This document shows positions 1 through 8,034 of a DNA stretch of 64,000 nucleotides, piece after piece. The number at the start of each line of letters is the position of its first letter. Positions within the stretch are counted from its first letter, which is position 1. The DNA is from Flavobacterium sp. ENC. GTDB taxonomy: Bacteria > Bacteroidota > Bacteroidia > Flavobacteriales > Flavobacteriaceae. The position numbers and the translations under genes are program-made. Location of the stretch: the NCBI RefSeq assembly GCF_020991415.1, contig NZ_JAJMOY010000003.1:124001-188000 (forward strand). The letters are read 5' to 3'. The notes beneath the pieces were generated by a model. The model saw only the letters and a program-made list of their open reading frames with translations. It did not search any database and was not told the origin of the DNA.

Positions 1-122
1 TGAAACGTGTCATCTTTGTGACCAATGAATATTCATCAAACAGGGATGCCGTAAGAGATGCTATCTCAAAATTAGGTGGTCCTGATTCAGGAGGAACCAA
101 ACTTTGGTGGGATACAAAATAA
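1..122 (+). CDS. C-terminal end of an unidentified protein (partial)
   Basis: An open frame enters from the left edge and ends with TAA. The 39 visible residues (KRVIFVTNEYSSN through LWWDTK) form no family I recognise. It is rich in Gly/Ser/Asp near the end and finishes with an aromatic WW pair. It is followed by a good hairpin terminator, which supports it being a real gene end. No function is assigned. Confidence 0.6.
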   Translation, partial: KRVIFVTNEYSSNRDAVRDAISKLGGPDSGGTKLWWDTK

Positions 123-167
123 GCAGTTTAAGTAAAGTTTAGTTTAAGGGATTCGTTACTTAACAAG

Positions 168-203
168 GCAAAAAGGAGAGGTAACTCTCCTTTTGCTGTT
201 TTT
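168..203 (+). terminator. Rho-independent terminator
   Basis: A GC-containing stem (AAAAGGAGAG / CTCTCCTTTT, loop GTAA) is followed by TGTTTTT, just after the partial gene. Confidence 0.75.
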
Positions 204-208
204 GGGAA

Positions 209-240
209 TTAGATAATTAGATAATTAGATAATTTGATAA
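209..240. repeat. Short tandem repeat, 8-bp unit AGATAATT
   Basis: About four near-identical 8-bp units lie in tandem directly before a second, 7-bp tandem repeat. It looks like slippage-prone intergenic DNA. Confidence 0.8.
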
Positions 241-263
241 TGAGAGATGGGAGATGCGAGTGA

Positions 264-361
264 AAACTTGAAACTTGAAACTTGAAACCTGAAACCTGAA
301 ACCTGAAACGTGAAACGTGAAACGTGAAACATGAAACTTGAAACATGAAACCTCAAAACCT
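264..361. repeat. Tandem 7-bp repeat, unit AAACNTG
   Basis: About 13-14 units of AAACTTG, AAACCTG, AAACGTG and AAACATG follow each other. Identical variants come in runs of two or three, as expected from slippage or local duplication. The array ends about 15 bp before the next start codon, so it occupies the promoter and 5' leader of the sialidase-like gene, where copy-number change could alter expression. Confidence 0.9.
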
Positions 362-378
362 GAAAATATAAATTAAAA

Positions 379-1437
379 ATGATTTTAAAATGTAAACCTA
401 TAGTAATTCTATTGCTGGCGCTTGGTGTTTCCTGTACCTCTGTACCGAAGAAAAACCTGCAGGCAGCAAATATTACGCAAAGTTATATTGCCGATGAACC
501 TGTTACCCATAACAGCCATGCGGCAACTCTTGTCGAAATTAAGCCCAATCAGCTTATGGCGGCATGGTTTGGCGGGAAATATGAAGGCGCAAAAGACGTG
601 GGAATTTATTTTTCGCTGTATAAAGACAAAAAATGGTCCGTACCTCAGAATCTGATTCAGCCTGCCATTATTAAAGGTGATACGTTGCCGTGCTGGAATC
701 CGGTATTATTCAAAAGCAAAAGCAAAAGCAATATTTTGTATTTGTTTTATAAAGTCGGAAAAAATCCGAGAGAATGGCTCGGCGCCATGATTACGTCGAA
801 AGATAATGGAGCGACCTGGAGTGCCCCAAAGTACCTGCCCGAAGGAATTCTCGGTCCAATCAAAAACAAACCCGTTGAGGTGGTTCCTGGCGTTATTTTA
901 TGCGGCAGCAGTACAGAAAGTACCGAAAACAACCAATGGCGGGTACATGTTGAAACGTACACAGAAGCAACCGATACCTGGGAAAAAATAGCGGTGGAAG
1001 ACAAAAAACAGTTTGATGTGATTCAGCCCACGTTTTTAGTGCACGCCAATAACACGATTCAGATGTTATCGCGAAGCAAACACAATAAAATAATAACAAG
1101 CTGGTCAAAAGACAATGGGAAAAACTGGGCGGAAACGGATAGTCTCAATGTGGTAAATTCCAATTCGGGAATTGATGCTTTAACGTTATCCAAAAAAGCT
1201 TTTTTACTGGTTAATAATCCATTGCCGCAGGGAAAAGACTGGTTTAACGGACGTAATATCCTTGACGTGGAATATTCATCAAACGGAATGGTATGGAAAA
1301 AGCTCTTTGATCTCGAAAACCAAACGGAAGGAGAATTCAGTTACCCGGCCATTATAAAGACCACAGACGGAAAAATTCATGTTTTGTATACCTACAACAG
1401 AAAATATATCAAACATGTCGCATTTGACGTAATCTGA
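379..1437 (+). CDS. Sialidase-family (BNR repeat) lipoprotein
   Basis: Predicted exported glycosidase-like beta-propeller. The N-terminus is an SPII signal with lipobox cysteine at residue 19, so the protein should be tethered to a membrane surface. The region around 44-90 (SHAATLVE, then AAWFGGKYEGAKD) matches the BNR_2 / exo-alpha-sialidase superfamily, and three Asp-box-like motifs are visible: SKDNGATW (140-147), SKDNGKNW (243-250) and SSNGMVW (300-306). Length of 352 residues fits a single propeller. The family includes true sialidases and enzymes acting on other acidic sugars or rhamnogalacturonan, so the substrate is not predictable. It stands alone, preceded by tandem repeats and followed by a bidirectional terminator. 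The start follows an A/T-rich leader with no Shine-Dalgarno, as usual in this phylum. Confidence 0.8.
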   Translation: MILKCKPIVILLLALGVSCTSVPKKNLQAANITQSYIADEPVTHNSHAATLVEIKPNQLMAAWFGGKYEGAKDVGIYFSLYKDKKWSVPQNLIQPAIIKGDTLPCWNPVLFKSKSKSNILYLFYKVGKNPREWLGAMITSKDNGATWSAPKYLPEGILGPIKNKPVEVVPGVILCGSSTESTENNQWRVHVETYTEATDTWEKIAVEDKKQFDVIQPTFLVHANNTIQMLSRSKHNKIITSWSKDNGKNWAETDSLNVVNSNSGIDALTLSKKAFLLVNNPLPQGKDWFNGRNILDVEYSSNGMVWKKLFDLENQTEGEFSYPAIIKTTDGKIHVLYTYNRKYIKHVAFDVI

Positions 1438-1440
1438 GTA

Positions 1441-1470
1441 AAAGAGGAAGCAGTAACTTCCTCTTTTTTA
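1441..1470. terminator. Bidirectional terminator
   Basis: Stem AAAGAGGAAG / CTTCCTCTTT with a six-base loop and T/A runs on both sides lies between two convergent genes. It abuts the stop codon of the leftward hydrolase. Confidence 0.75.
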
Positions 1471-2307
1471 ATGCATATATTTCACAAAATTGATGATGTA
1501 TTTGGTAGTCAGTTCCGGATATTGATGCTGAGGTCCGTGCCCCGTTTCAGAATAGACGATCAGTTGTGCATTAACCATTTGATTGATGACAGGATACCAG
1601 TTTTCTACCGCAAAACTAATGTCATGATCTCCCGAAATAACCAGCACCGGCGTTTTTGTTTTTTTAAGCTGTTCCCTAAAGTTTAAAACATCTTCGCGAA
1701 AACCTTCTCCACCCGCGAAGTAAGCCTGAAAAGCAGCCATAGTCGAAGGGATTTTTTTGACATCTATTTTTTTATGAATCCGGTCATGGGACGCTTTTGC
1801 AGCAGCACGGCTTCTTTCTGATTTCGGTTCGAAAAACAGCACCACTTCATCCTCAAAATCATTGAGTGGTTTTAGGGCAGCATCCAGAAAAGCCTGCTCA
1901 AACGGAACCTCATTTTGACCCGGTGGATTTGTTCCCAATAAAATAGCATGAGTGACCAGATTTGGATACAATAAAGTAGCGGCCTGAGCGACCAGCCCAC
2001 CGTAAGACCATCCTAAAACCATAAAAGTGCCTAGTTTCAGCCAGTCGGCAAGATCTTTTATGTCTTTCGCTACAATGGCAATGTCGGAGGCCATAGTTCC
2101 GCCTGAAGAGCCAATTCCGGAGTAATCAAAAGTGATGACATTAAATCGTTTAGCCATCATGGTTATAAATAACGGATCCCAGGTATCAAGAGTTCCTCTG
2201 AAACGGTTTACAAAAATGATCGTTTTTCCTTTACCATAAGAACGATAGGCAATCTTCCGATCGCCCGTATCGGCAAAATGGGTCTCTGTTTCGTAAAATT
2301 TTTTCAT
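1468..2307 (-). CDS. Alpha/beta hydrolase
   Basis: A 279-residue cytoplasmic alpha/beta-hydrolase fold enzyme without a signal peptide. The nucleophile elbow is GWSYGG (Ser101). Asp227 or Asp229 in SGDHD and His257 in TGHGPQ complete the likely triad. The strand after the N-terminal region (IIFVNRFRG) carries an atypical oxyanion segment: the usual HG pair is replaced by NRFRG. Size and motifs fit the broad esterase/lipase/haloperoxidase group, and the substrate cannot be told. Monocistronic; a 680-bp gap with a large inverted repeat lies upstream. Confidence 0.85.
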   Translation of the reverse strand: MKKFYETETHFADTGDRKIAYRSYGKGKTIIFVNRFRGTLDTWDPLFITMMAKRFNVITFDYSGIGSSGGTMASDIAIVAKDIKDLADWLKLGTFMVLGWSYGGLVAQAATLLYPNLVTHAILLGTNPPGQNEVPFEQAFLDAALKPLNDFEDEVVLFFEPKSERSRAAAKASHDRIHKKIDVKKIPSTMAAFQAYFAGGEGFREDVLNFREQLKKTKTPVLVISGDHDISFAVENWYPVINQMVNAQLIVYSETGHGPQHQYPELTTKYIINFVKYMH

Positions 2308-2669
2308 AATTATAGTATAAAAGATTGAAAAAGGATGAGTCGGTTTTTAAAGAGGATTTCAGGTAAAAAGGATTAAAATTCCTTACAGCTCAGTTTTTCT
2401 GGTTGGTTTAGTGATCATAAGATGGACAAAGATCAGACCAGATGTAAGAACGTGTAAATGGAGGATGTTTCAGCTATTGCTGCTTTTTGAATAACGATAT
2501 TTCGCTATCCTTTTTTGATATTTCATGTATTTTTAATAAAAAATCAAAATTGTTTAAATATAGTAAAATATTTAATGAAGAAATATTAAGTAATTGTAAT
2601 TCAGTGTTTTGATTTTGTTAAGTTGTTGCTTTAACCGGGTTTAGCTTTGTGTTAGATATAAAATTAATA

Positions 2670-2813
2670 GCCTCCGGCTTTAGCTGGAGGTTCTAATAAA
2701 GCAACGCAGGCTTTAGCCGAATTTTTAAAAAGCGTTTTAAATTAAGACCTGTAATTTTATTGGGCTAAAGCCTTCACAGGAATTCATTTGAACCTCCAGC
2801 TAAAGCAGGAGGC
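2670..2813. repeat. Nested inverted repeat (REP-like element)
   Basis: Outer arms GCCTCCGGCTTTAGCTGGAG at the left and its near-complement at the right (CTCCAGCTAAAGCAGGAGGC) are about 100 bp apart. Inside is a second pair of arms, CAGGCTTTAGCC and GGGCTAAAGCC. Each outer arm is itself partly palindromic around TTTAGC. Transcribed, it would fold into a long double hairpin. It resembles a dispersed palindromic element rather than a gene. Confidence 0.75.
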
Positions 2814-2920
2814 AATTCAAGTCATCTTAAAAGATAAATAACTTTTAGATTCAGATAATGTTTTAAAATAAATAGTATTCGGATAACTGTGGTCCTGAAC
2901 TGAACTGATAACTAAAAAAA

Positions 2921-2962
2921 AAATGCTTTTGAAGTACCTTGCAGGCAATTTCAAAAGCATTT
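2921..2962 (-). terminator. Terminator of the nitroreductase gene
   Basis: Perfect 12-bp stem AAATGCTTTTGA / TCAAAAGCATTT with an 18-base loop and an A run to its left (a T run on the minus strand). Confidence 0.65.
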
Positions 2963-2985
2963 TTAATAAAGCAGAAATTAATTTC

Positions 2986-3618
2986 TTATTTGATTTCTGT
3001 TACGAATTCATTTTGTGGCGTTCTCACTTTTTTCATGTTTACCAGCCAGTCGTTTGCCTCATCTCTGTAACCAAGCGTAAGAATGACAGCACTTTTAAGA
3101 CCAAGTTCGTTCAGTCCTAATAACTTATCTACTTCAGCAGGAACAAATCCTTCCATAGGTGTGGCGTCTACTTTTTGTTCAGCAGCGGCAGCAATTGCGA
3201 TACCAAACGAAATATAAGCCTGTTTTGCTGCATGTATAGCGTGCCATTCCTGACCAAGAGGCTCGTACATTCCCCAAAGCATTTTTTTATAATCATCCAT
3301 GGCTTCAGCAGGTAATCCTCTTTCTTTAACCGTTCTGTCAAATACCGCTGAAATTTTTTCTAAAGAATATCCGTCCCAGGCTGCGAAAACCAACACATGC
3401 GATGCATCGGTAATCTGGCTCTGGTCAAAACCTACTGCCCTGATTTTTTCCTGTAATTCTTTATTCGAAATTACAAAAATCTGATAAGGCTGTAAACCGG
3501 ATGAGGAAGGAGCTAATTTTGCTGCTTCAAGAATATAATCCAGTTTCTCCTGCGGAACAACTTGTCCGTTCATTTTTTTGGTAGCATAACGCCACTGAAG
3601 TGCTTCTATTAAGGCCAT
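2986..3618 (-). CDS. NAD(P)H-dependent oxidoreductase, nitroreductase family
   Basis: FMN-dependent nitroreductase of the NfsB type, about 210 residues, reducing nitro-compounds or quinones with NAD(P)H. The start at MALIEALQWRYATKKM is chosen because family members begin with this helix; the open frame upstream encodes an unrelated hydrophobic stretch. FMN-binding features include RYATKKM near the N-terminus, LAPSSSGLQPYQ around 33-44 and the C-terminal LTLGYRDEAND segment. A divergent HxlR regulator lies 108 bp away, the usual arrangement for redox-sensing control of such enzymes. A hairpin terminator follows. Confidence 0.88.
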   Translation of the reverse strand: MALIEALQWRYATKKMNGQVVPQEKLDYILEAAKLAPSSSGLQPYQIFVISNKELQEKIRAVGFDQSQITDASHVLVFAAWDGYSLEKISAVFDRTVKERGLPAEAMDDYKKMLWGMYEPLGQEWHAIHAAKQAYISFGIAIAAAAEQKVDATPMEGFVPAEVDKLLGLNELGLKSAVILTLGYRDEANDWLVNMKKVRTPQNEFVTEIK

Positions 3619-3726
3619 ATTTTTATTAAAATTTAAAATTCCTGTCAAAAGTAAAGACTTTAAGTTTATTTTTGTCATCTGATTACCAAAAGTAACTGTG
3701 ACATCGGGGTAACTAACTAACATGCT

Positions 3727-4083
3727 ATGATAAAAGAGCCAGAACACGACCAGCAAAAATGCAACAAAAACATCATGGCAGTGCACGATGCCATGGATAT
3801 TCTCAACGGAAGATGGAAGATTTCGATTATTGCTTCCCTGTGTTTTAGTACTTTACGATTCACCGATCTTTTAAGGGAAGTGGAAGGAATTTCGGGTAAG
3901 ATGCTGAGCAGGGAACTGAAAAACCTGGAAGAAAATCAGTTGGTGACACGAACGGTTTTAAACACGCAGCCCATAACGGTCGAGTATGAGTTAACGCAAT
4001 ATGGGCATACCCTAAAAGAAGTGATCGAATCACTGGCAAAATGGGGTCACAACCATAGAAAAAAAATAACAGGTAAACTGTAA
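3727..4083 (+). CDS. HxlR-family winged-helix transcriptional regulator
   Basis: A 118-residue regulator with the HxlR signature: DAMDILNGRWKISII early on, the recognition region LRFTDLLREVEGISGKMLSRELKNLEENQLV, then a wing and the TQYGHTLKEVIESLAKWG dimer helix. Cys12, just before the first helix, sits where redox-sensing members (YodB, HypR, QorR type) keep their reactive cysteine. That makes thiol- or quinone-responsive control of the divergent nitroreductase plausible (inference). The stop codon is only two bases from that of the convergent MarR gene, so there is no room for a terminator between them. Confidence 0.87.
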   Translation: MIKEPEHDQQKCNKNIMAVHDAMDILNGRWKISIIASLCFSTLRFTDLLREVEGISGKMLSRELKNLEENQLVTRTVLNTQPITVEYELTQYGHTLKEVIESLAKWGHNHRKKITGKL

Positions 4084-4085
4084 TA

Positions 4086-4559
4086 TTACCTGCTGCGTTC
4101 CGAAACACGCTGAAAAAAGCCCTGTGTCGCTAATTTTTGTTCAGCTTCTTCGATGGCTTTTAAAAGATTGTTTTGGTTATCAGCAATTTCGGCCAGCGTG
4201 TTTTTCATAACCGTCCAGACCGGCTGCATTTTTTCAACGAGTTCTTTTCCTTTTGGAGTAAGCACAATTAATCTTTTTCGCTCGTCTGTTTTATCTTTTT
4301 TAGAACTGATGATTTTTAGTTTTTCAAGTTCTTTCAGTAAACTGATCGTCGAAGGGTGAGAATAACCAATTTCGTTTGCAATTTCAACCACGCTCAGCAT
4401 TTCTTTGATATGTAAAGTATAAATTACAGGAAACCACTTGGGCTCAAAATCAATATTAAAAGATTTATAAACCAAAGCACCATCTTTACGCAATTGCTCA
4501 CTTAAGCGCTGTAACCGGGTGGACAGCGCAAGAGTTCCTATTTCATCAATTATATTCAT
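4086..4559 (-). CDS. MarR-family transcriptional regulator
   Basis: A 157-residue MarR-type winged helix protein: helical dimer region at the N-terminus, HTH around 52-75 (MLSVVEIANEIGYSHPSTIS), wing with DKTDERKRLIVLTPKG, and C-terminal dimer helix. It overlaps the upstream acetyltransferase gene by four bases (ATGA), so the two are translationally coupled. MarR and GNAT modules are often fused in one polypeptide with MarR first. Here they are separate and in the opposite order, but the link suggests that the regulator controls or senses the acetyltransferase product. Confidence 0.87.
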   Translation of the reverse strand: MNIIDEIGTLALSTRLQRLSEQLRKDGALVYKSFNIDFEPKWFPVIYTLHIKEMLSVVEIANEIGYSHPSTISLLKELEKLKIISSKKDKTDERKRLIVLTPKGKELVEKMQPVWTVMKNTLAEIADNQNNLLKAIEEAEQKLATQGFFQRVSERSR

Positions 4560-5047
4560 TTGGTCTGATTTAGTTGTAAGTGACAGAACACATTGTCGGG
4601 TCTCATTATAGGAAAATCACCAGGAAGTGATTCTTTGGGGATGGTAATGAAATTATTCCTTTCATAAAATCGCAATGCAGCCTGTAATATAGTAACGGTT
4701 CCTAAATATAAGTTTTTTAAGCCGTTTTCTTCACTATATCGTATTAATTGTTCCAACAATTGCTGGGCGATACTATAGTCCTTTCCTCTGTATTCTTTTC
4801 GCACAAACATTTTTCTGATGGCTCCGTCTTCTGCATTAAATTTAACCAGAGCAATAGTCCCCACCAGTTTTCCATCAATAAAAGCACCAAGAAAACAGCC
4901 GCCCGACTCGAAATAAAAGTTTTTAATGTTCAGTAAATCCGGCTGATCTTCCAGGGTAATCGGCACATTGAATTCTTTCTGCTGAATGTTTAAAATCAAG
5001 TCAACGATTTCTTTTTCATATTCATTCTGGATAAGTTTTATTTCCAT
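4556..5047 (-). CDS. GNAT-family N-acetyltransferase
   Basis: A 163-residue acyl-CoA-dependent acetyltransferase. Strands 3-4 read FLGAFIDGKLVGTIALVKF, and the acetyl-CoA loop lies in MFVRKEYRGKDYSIAQQLL (the R-x-x-G-x-A-like position is RGKDYSIA). The C-terminal ALRFYERNNF motif is typical. First gene of a two-gene operon with the overlapping MarR regulator. Substrate unknown. Confidence 0.85.
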   Translation of the reverse strand: MEIKLIQNEYEKEIVDLILNIQQKEFNVPITLEDQPDLLNIKNFYFESGGCFLGAFIDGKLVGTIALVKFNAEDGAIRKMFVRKEYRGKDYSIAQQLLEQLIRYSEENGLKNLYLGTVTILQAALRFYERNNFITIPKESLPGDFPIMRPDNVFCHLQLNQTK

Positions 5048-5156
5048 TTTTATTTCAAATTAGATATAGGTACAAAACTACGTAGTTGAATACATATATC
5101 CAAATAAAAAAACTGAAAAGTATATAAAAACACCTTTCAGTTAGTGATTACAGTGA

Positions 5157-5197
5157 TTGATCAGAGATGAAGAATGAAATTTTTCATCTCTGATCAA
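5157..5197 (-). terminator. Terminator of the sugar dehydrogenase gene
   Basis: A 15-bp perfect stem (TTGATCAGAGATGAA and its complement) with an 11-base loop lies 10 bp beyond the stop codon. The flanks are A/T rich. Confidence 0.6.
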
Positions 5198-5206
5198 TTG
5201 TTCTGC

Positions 5207-6478
5207 TTATTTTGCAATTTTATAGATTTTAGCATTTGCGCCATCTGTAACAGCATACAAAGCGCCGTCTTTTCCTTCTAAGACATCTCTAAAACGGCTG
5301 TTGGCAGCGGTAAGTAATCTTTCTTCGGCCACTACAACATTGTCTTTAAGGACAAGTCGTACGACATGCTGACCACTTAATGCAGCGGCAAATAAATTAT
5401 TTTTCCACTCCGGAATTAAATTTCCTGAGTAAAAAGTAATTCCGCTTGGCGAAACTACAGGATCCCAATAATAAACCGGTTGTTCCATACCGCTTTTGGT
5501 TGTAATACCATCTCCGATTTTTGCACCGCTATATTCAAGACCATAGGTAATGGTTGGCCAGCCGTAATTTTTACCAATTGCAATTCTGTTGATTTCATCA
5601 CCTCCAAGCGGACCATGTTCTGCTTCCCAAAGTTCTCCGGTTACAGGATGTACGGCAAGCCCCTGAGGATTTCGGTGTCCGTACGAATAAATTTCAGGCA
5701 ATACACCAGTCTGACCAATAAACGGATTTCCTGCTGCAGGTTCACCATTTTTGGTAATGCGTACAATCTTACCGAGAGCAGCATCTAATTTTTGAGCCAG
5801 CGGTCTTGATGCAATATCAGAACGTTCGCCTGTACTTACAAAAAGATTTCCCTGTTTGTCCCAGGCAAGGCGTGAACCGTAATGCAGCGTGCTGTTAAAC
5901 TCCGGAATCGCTTTGTAGATTACAACGGCATTTTCGATTTTTGTCTCGTCTGCAGAAAGTTTTCCTTTTGCTACGGCTGTTGCAGTACCTGCAGTTCCGT
6001 TAAATGAAAAACTCCAGTATATCATTCGGTTTGTAGCAAAGTCAGGATCAACCGCAACATCCAGTAAACCGCCTTGACCGTTACTGTTTACTGCCGGAAT
6101 TCCGGTAATTGTTCCGCCCACAGTTCCGGCCTGAGTAACAATTCTCATGGTACCCGCTTTTTGAGTTACGATAATTCTTCCGTCAGGTAAATTATCCATT
6201 CCCCACGGACTGGCCAGACCTTCGGCAAAAACTTTACTGGTATAAGCTGTTTCGGTTTTTATCCCTGCAATTCGGGTTTGCCCTTTAAATGCGGCAACAT
6301 AAGTGGAGTTTGCAGGTTTCGTTTCTACCGGAGGAAGTGTTCCAACAGGTACGTCATCATCGTCATCATCACCATTATTATTGTTATCGTCGTTATTGCA
6401 GGATAACTGTGTAAGTGCCAGGAATAAAACAGAAAGATATACGAAAACATTCTGCTTTTTTAGAAATGGGTTTTTCAT
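5207..6478 (-). CDS. PQQ-dependent sugar dehydrogenase lipoprotein
   Basis: A 423-residue lipoprotein of the soluble glucose/sorbosone dehydrogenase family (GSDH, six-bladed propeller), oxidising aldoses with PQQ outside the cytoplasm. An SPII signal ends at Cys27, followed by a low-complexity Asn/Asp linker of about 18 residues that presumably spaces the propeller from the membrane. Family motifs: SPWGMDNLPDGRIIVTQKAG, LHYGSRLAWDKQGNLFVSTG, YGHRNPQGLAVHP with the basic residue that contacts PQQ, and EAEHGPLGGDEINRI. Monocistronic. PQQ biosynthesis genes are not seen here, so cofactor supply is unknown. Confidence 0.87.
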   Translation of the reverse strand: MKNPFLKKQNVFVYLSVLFLALTQLSCNNDDNNNNGDDDDDDVPVGTLPPVETKPANSTYVAAFKGQTRIAGIKTETAYTSKVFAEGLASPWGMDNLPDGRIIVTQKAGTMRIVTQAGTVGGTITGIPAVNSNGQGGLLDVAVDPDFATNRMIYWSFSFNGTAGTATAVAKGKLSADETKIENAVVIYKAIPEFNSTLHYGSRLAWDKQGNLFVSTGERSDIASRPLAQKLDAALGKIVRITKNGEPAAGNPFIGQTGVLPEIYSYGHRNPQGLAVHPVTGELWEAEHGPLGGDEINRIAIGKNYGWPTITYGLEYSGAKIGDGITTKSGMEQPVYYWDPVVSPSGITFYSGNLIPEWKNNLFAAALSGQHVVRLVLKDNVVVAEERLLTAANSRFRDVLEGKDGALYAVTDGANAKIYKIAK

Positions 6479-6665
6479 AATGTAAATTTTTTAATGTTAA
6501 AATTATCTCAATATAAATATAACCCTCTTTAAGATAATTTTATTGTTTTGCGATTTACATAATTCCCATGTTTAGGGTAAGAAGCGTGTTAAAATTGAAA
6601 ATACAGATCTGTTTATGAGTGTGTTACGATATTTAGCTTTCCTAGCTTTAAAAAAATTAAAAAAA

Positions 6666-7886
6666 TTAAAACAATTCCAACTGATTTCCGGGATTTGCAG
6701 GTTTGTTTTTTGGAGGTTTGGCCTCGCCGAAAATGGTTTTGCCGCCGTATAGATGTGATTCGTTTCTTTCTTTTTGAATCAAAGCATCAAAATTAGTGTT
6801 TGGAGTAAAACCTTCTTCTGCGTTTCGGGAAATTTCAGATAATTTTCGAATCGCATCGACTTTATCACTGTTGCCAATTTTGGCACGGTTAATTGCTCTT
6901 TGTAAAGTGGTAATCGTTTCGTCGTAAATCTTTAACGGAACGGGGAAAGGATGACCGTCTTTTCCACCATGTGCAAAAGAAAAGCGGGCAGGGTCTTCAA
7001 AACGTGTTGGTGTTCCGTAAATAATTTCGCTTACTAAGGCTAACGATTGCAGGGCTCTTGGTCCCATTCCTTTTAGAAGTAAAAGGTCCTCGAAGTCTTC
7101 CGGTTTGTTTTCGTGTGTGGCCCATAACATCGCTCCAAGACGTTTCATGTTAACATCTTCTATTCTCACGTCATGATGTGACGGCATAGAGAGATGTTGC
7201 ATTTCCTTCATAATTTTGGTCGGGGATTCTTTCGATAATTCTAAAATACCGGCCCGGGATTTCTCCGCTGTTCCGGCAGTAAGATTAAGAATAGGCCCCT
7301 GATTTTCGCCGTAAATAAAGGTATGAGGTTCATTGATAAAGGACTTTAAATCCTGGGAATGCCAATGGTATCTTCTGGCCGTTTTCGAATTCGGGTTCAT
7401 TCCCTGCTGGATCACCGCCCATTGTCCTTTGTTATCCACAATAAAATTATGCTGGTACAACTGAAAACCATCCTGAATCGCCGTGTTGTCTACTTTGGCG
7501 GTAAGCCTGCTGCAATTCGCCAGATCATTACCATCAAGTCCGGTTTTTTCGCCTACAAACAAAAGTTCCTGCGGAGTGAGCATCGAATGTTTGCCTTTTC
7601 CGCCACAGATGTAAATTCCGAGTTCTTTCGAATGTGGATTTACCGATTTTTTTAAAGCGCCCAAAACCGAAGTCGTTATTCCCGAAGAATGCCAGTCCAT
7701 GCCCATAACCGCACCAAAACTCTGAAACCAAAACGGATTGCTCAGCTTACTGATGACTTCAGAAGTTGAAAATTCCATGGCAATCGTCTCGACAATCGCA
7801 AAGCCAAGTTTTGACATACGGTCAGCGAGCCACAAAGGAACATGGCCATAATGTAAAGGAAGATCTGCCGTACCGGAACGTTTCAT
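6666..7886 (-). CDS. DUF763 domain-containing protein
   Basis: A 406-residue member of the DUF763 family, recognised from the start MKRSGTADLPLHYGHVPLWL and from the central HWHSQDLKSFINEPH and LLLLKGMGPRALQSLALVSEIIYG segments. The last resembles a helix-hairpin-helix DNA-binding element. The function of the family is not established. The C-terminus is NQLELF, which matches the consensus for binding the DNA polymerase sliding clamp (QL-S/D-LF). Together with the HhH-like segment this suggests a role in DNA transactions (inference). Monocistronic, with clear start context and length typical of the family. Confidence 0.85.
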   Translation of the reverse strand: MKRSGTADLPLHYGHVPLWLADRMSKLGFAIVETIAMEFSTSEVISKLSNPFWFQSFGAVMGMDWHSSGITTSVLGALKKSVNPHSKELGIYICGGKGKHSMLTPQELLFVGEKTGLDGNDLANCSRLTAKVDNTAIQDGFQLYQHNFIVDNKGQWAVIQQGMNPNSKTARRYHWHSQDLKSFINEPHTFIYGENQGPILNLTAGTAEKSRAGILELSKESPTKIMKEMQHLSMPSHHDVRIEDVNMKRLGAMLWATHENKPEDFEDLLLLKGMGPRALQSLALVSEIIYGTPTRFEDPARFSFAHGGKDGHPFPVPLKIYDETITTLQRAINRAKIGNSDKVDAIRKLSEISRNAEEGFTPNTNFDALIQKERNESHLYGGKTIFGEAKPPKNKPANPGNQLELF

Positions 7887-8034
7887 AGGAAGGATTTGGA
7901 TGGCTGTAAAATTACAAAAAAAGAGAAGGGAAAGTTGTTAAAGCATTATGCGGTTTTGGAAAGGAAAGAATGGATTTGAAGGTTTTTGTTAAAGGGAATT
8001 AAGTGAAAAAACATTCTTCCCGCAGAAAATTTCA

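Larger units (their letters stand above)
2308..2985. other. Intergenic region with a large inverted repeat
   Basis: No credible gene is seen. The left half must carry the promoter of the leftward hydrolase. The middle holds a nested inverted repeat (described separately). The right end holds a terminator hairpin for the nitroreductase gene. Confidence 0.7.

Noticed and set aside
3..360. Prophage or integrative element border at the left edge
   Set aside because: The tandem repeats are simple slippage tracts; no integrase, att-like duplication or tRNA is present.
2923..3120. Plus-strand 65-codon frame over the nitroreductase 3' end
   Set aside because: It begins in the terminator stem and is antisense to a well-supported gene.
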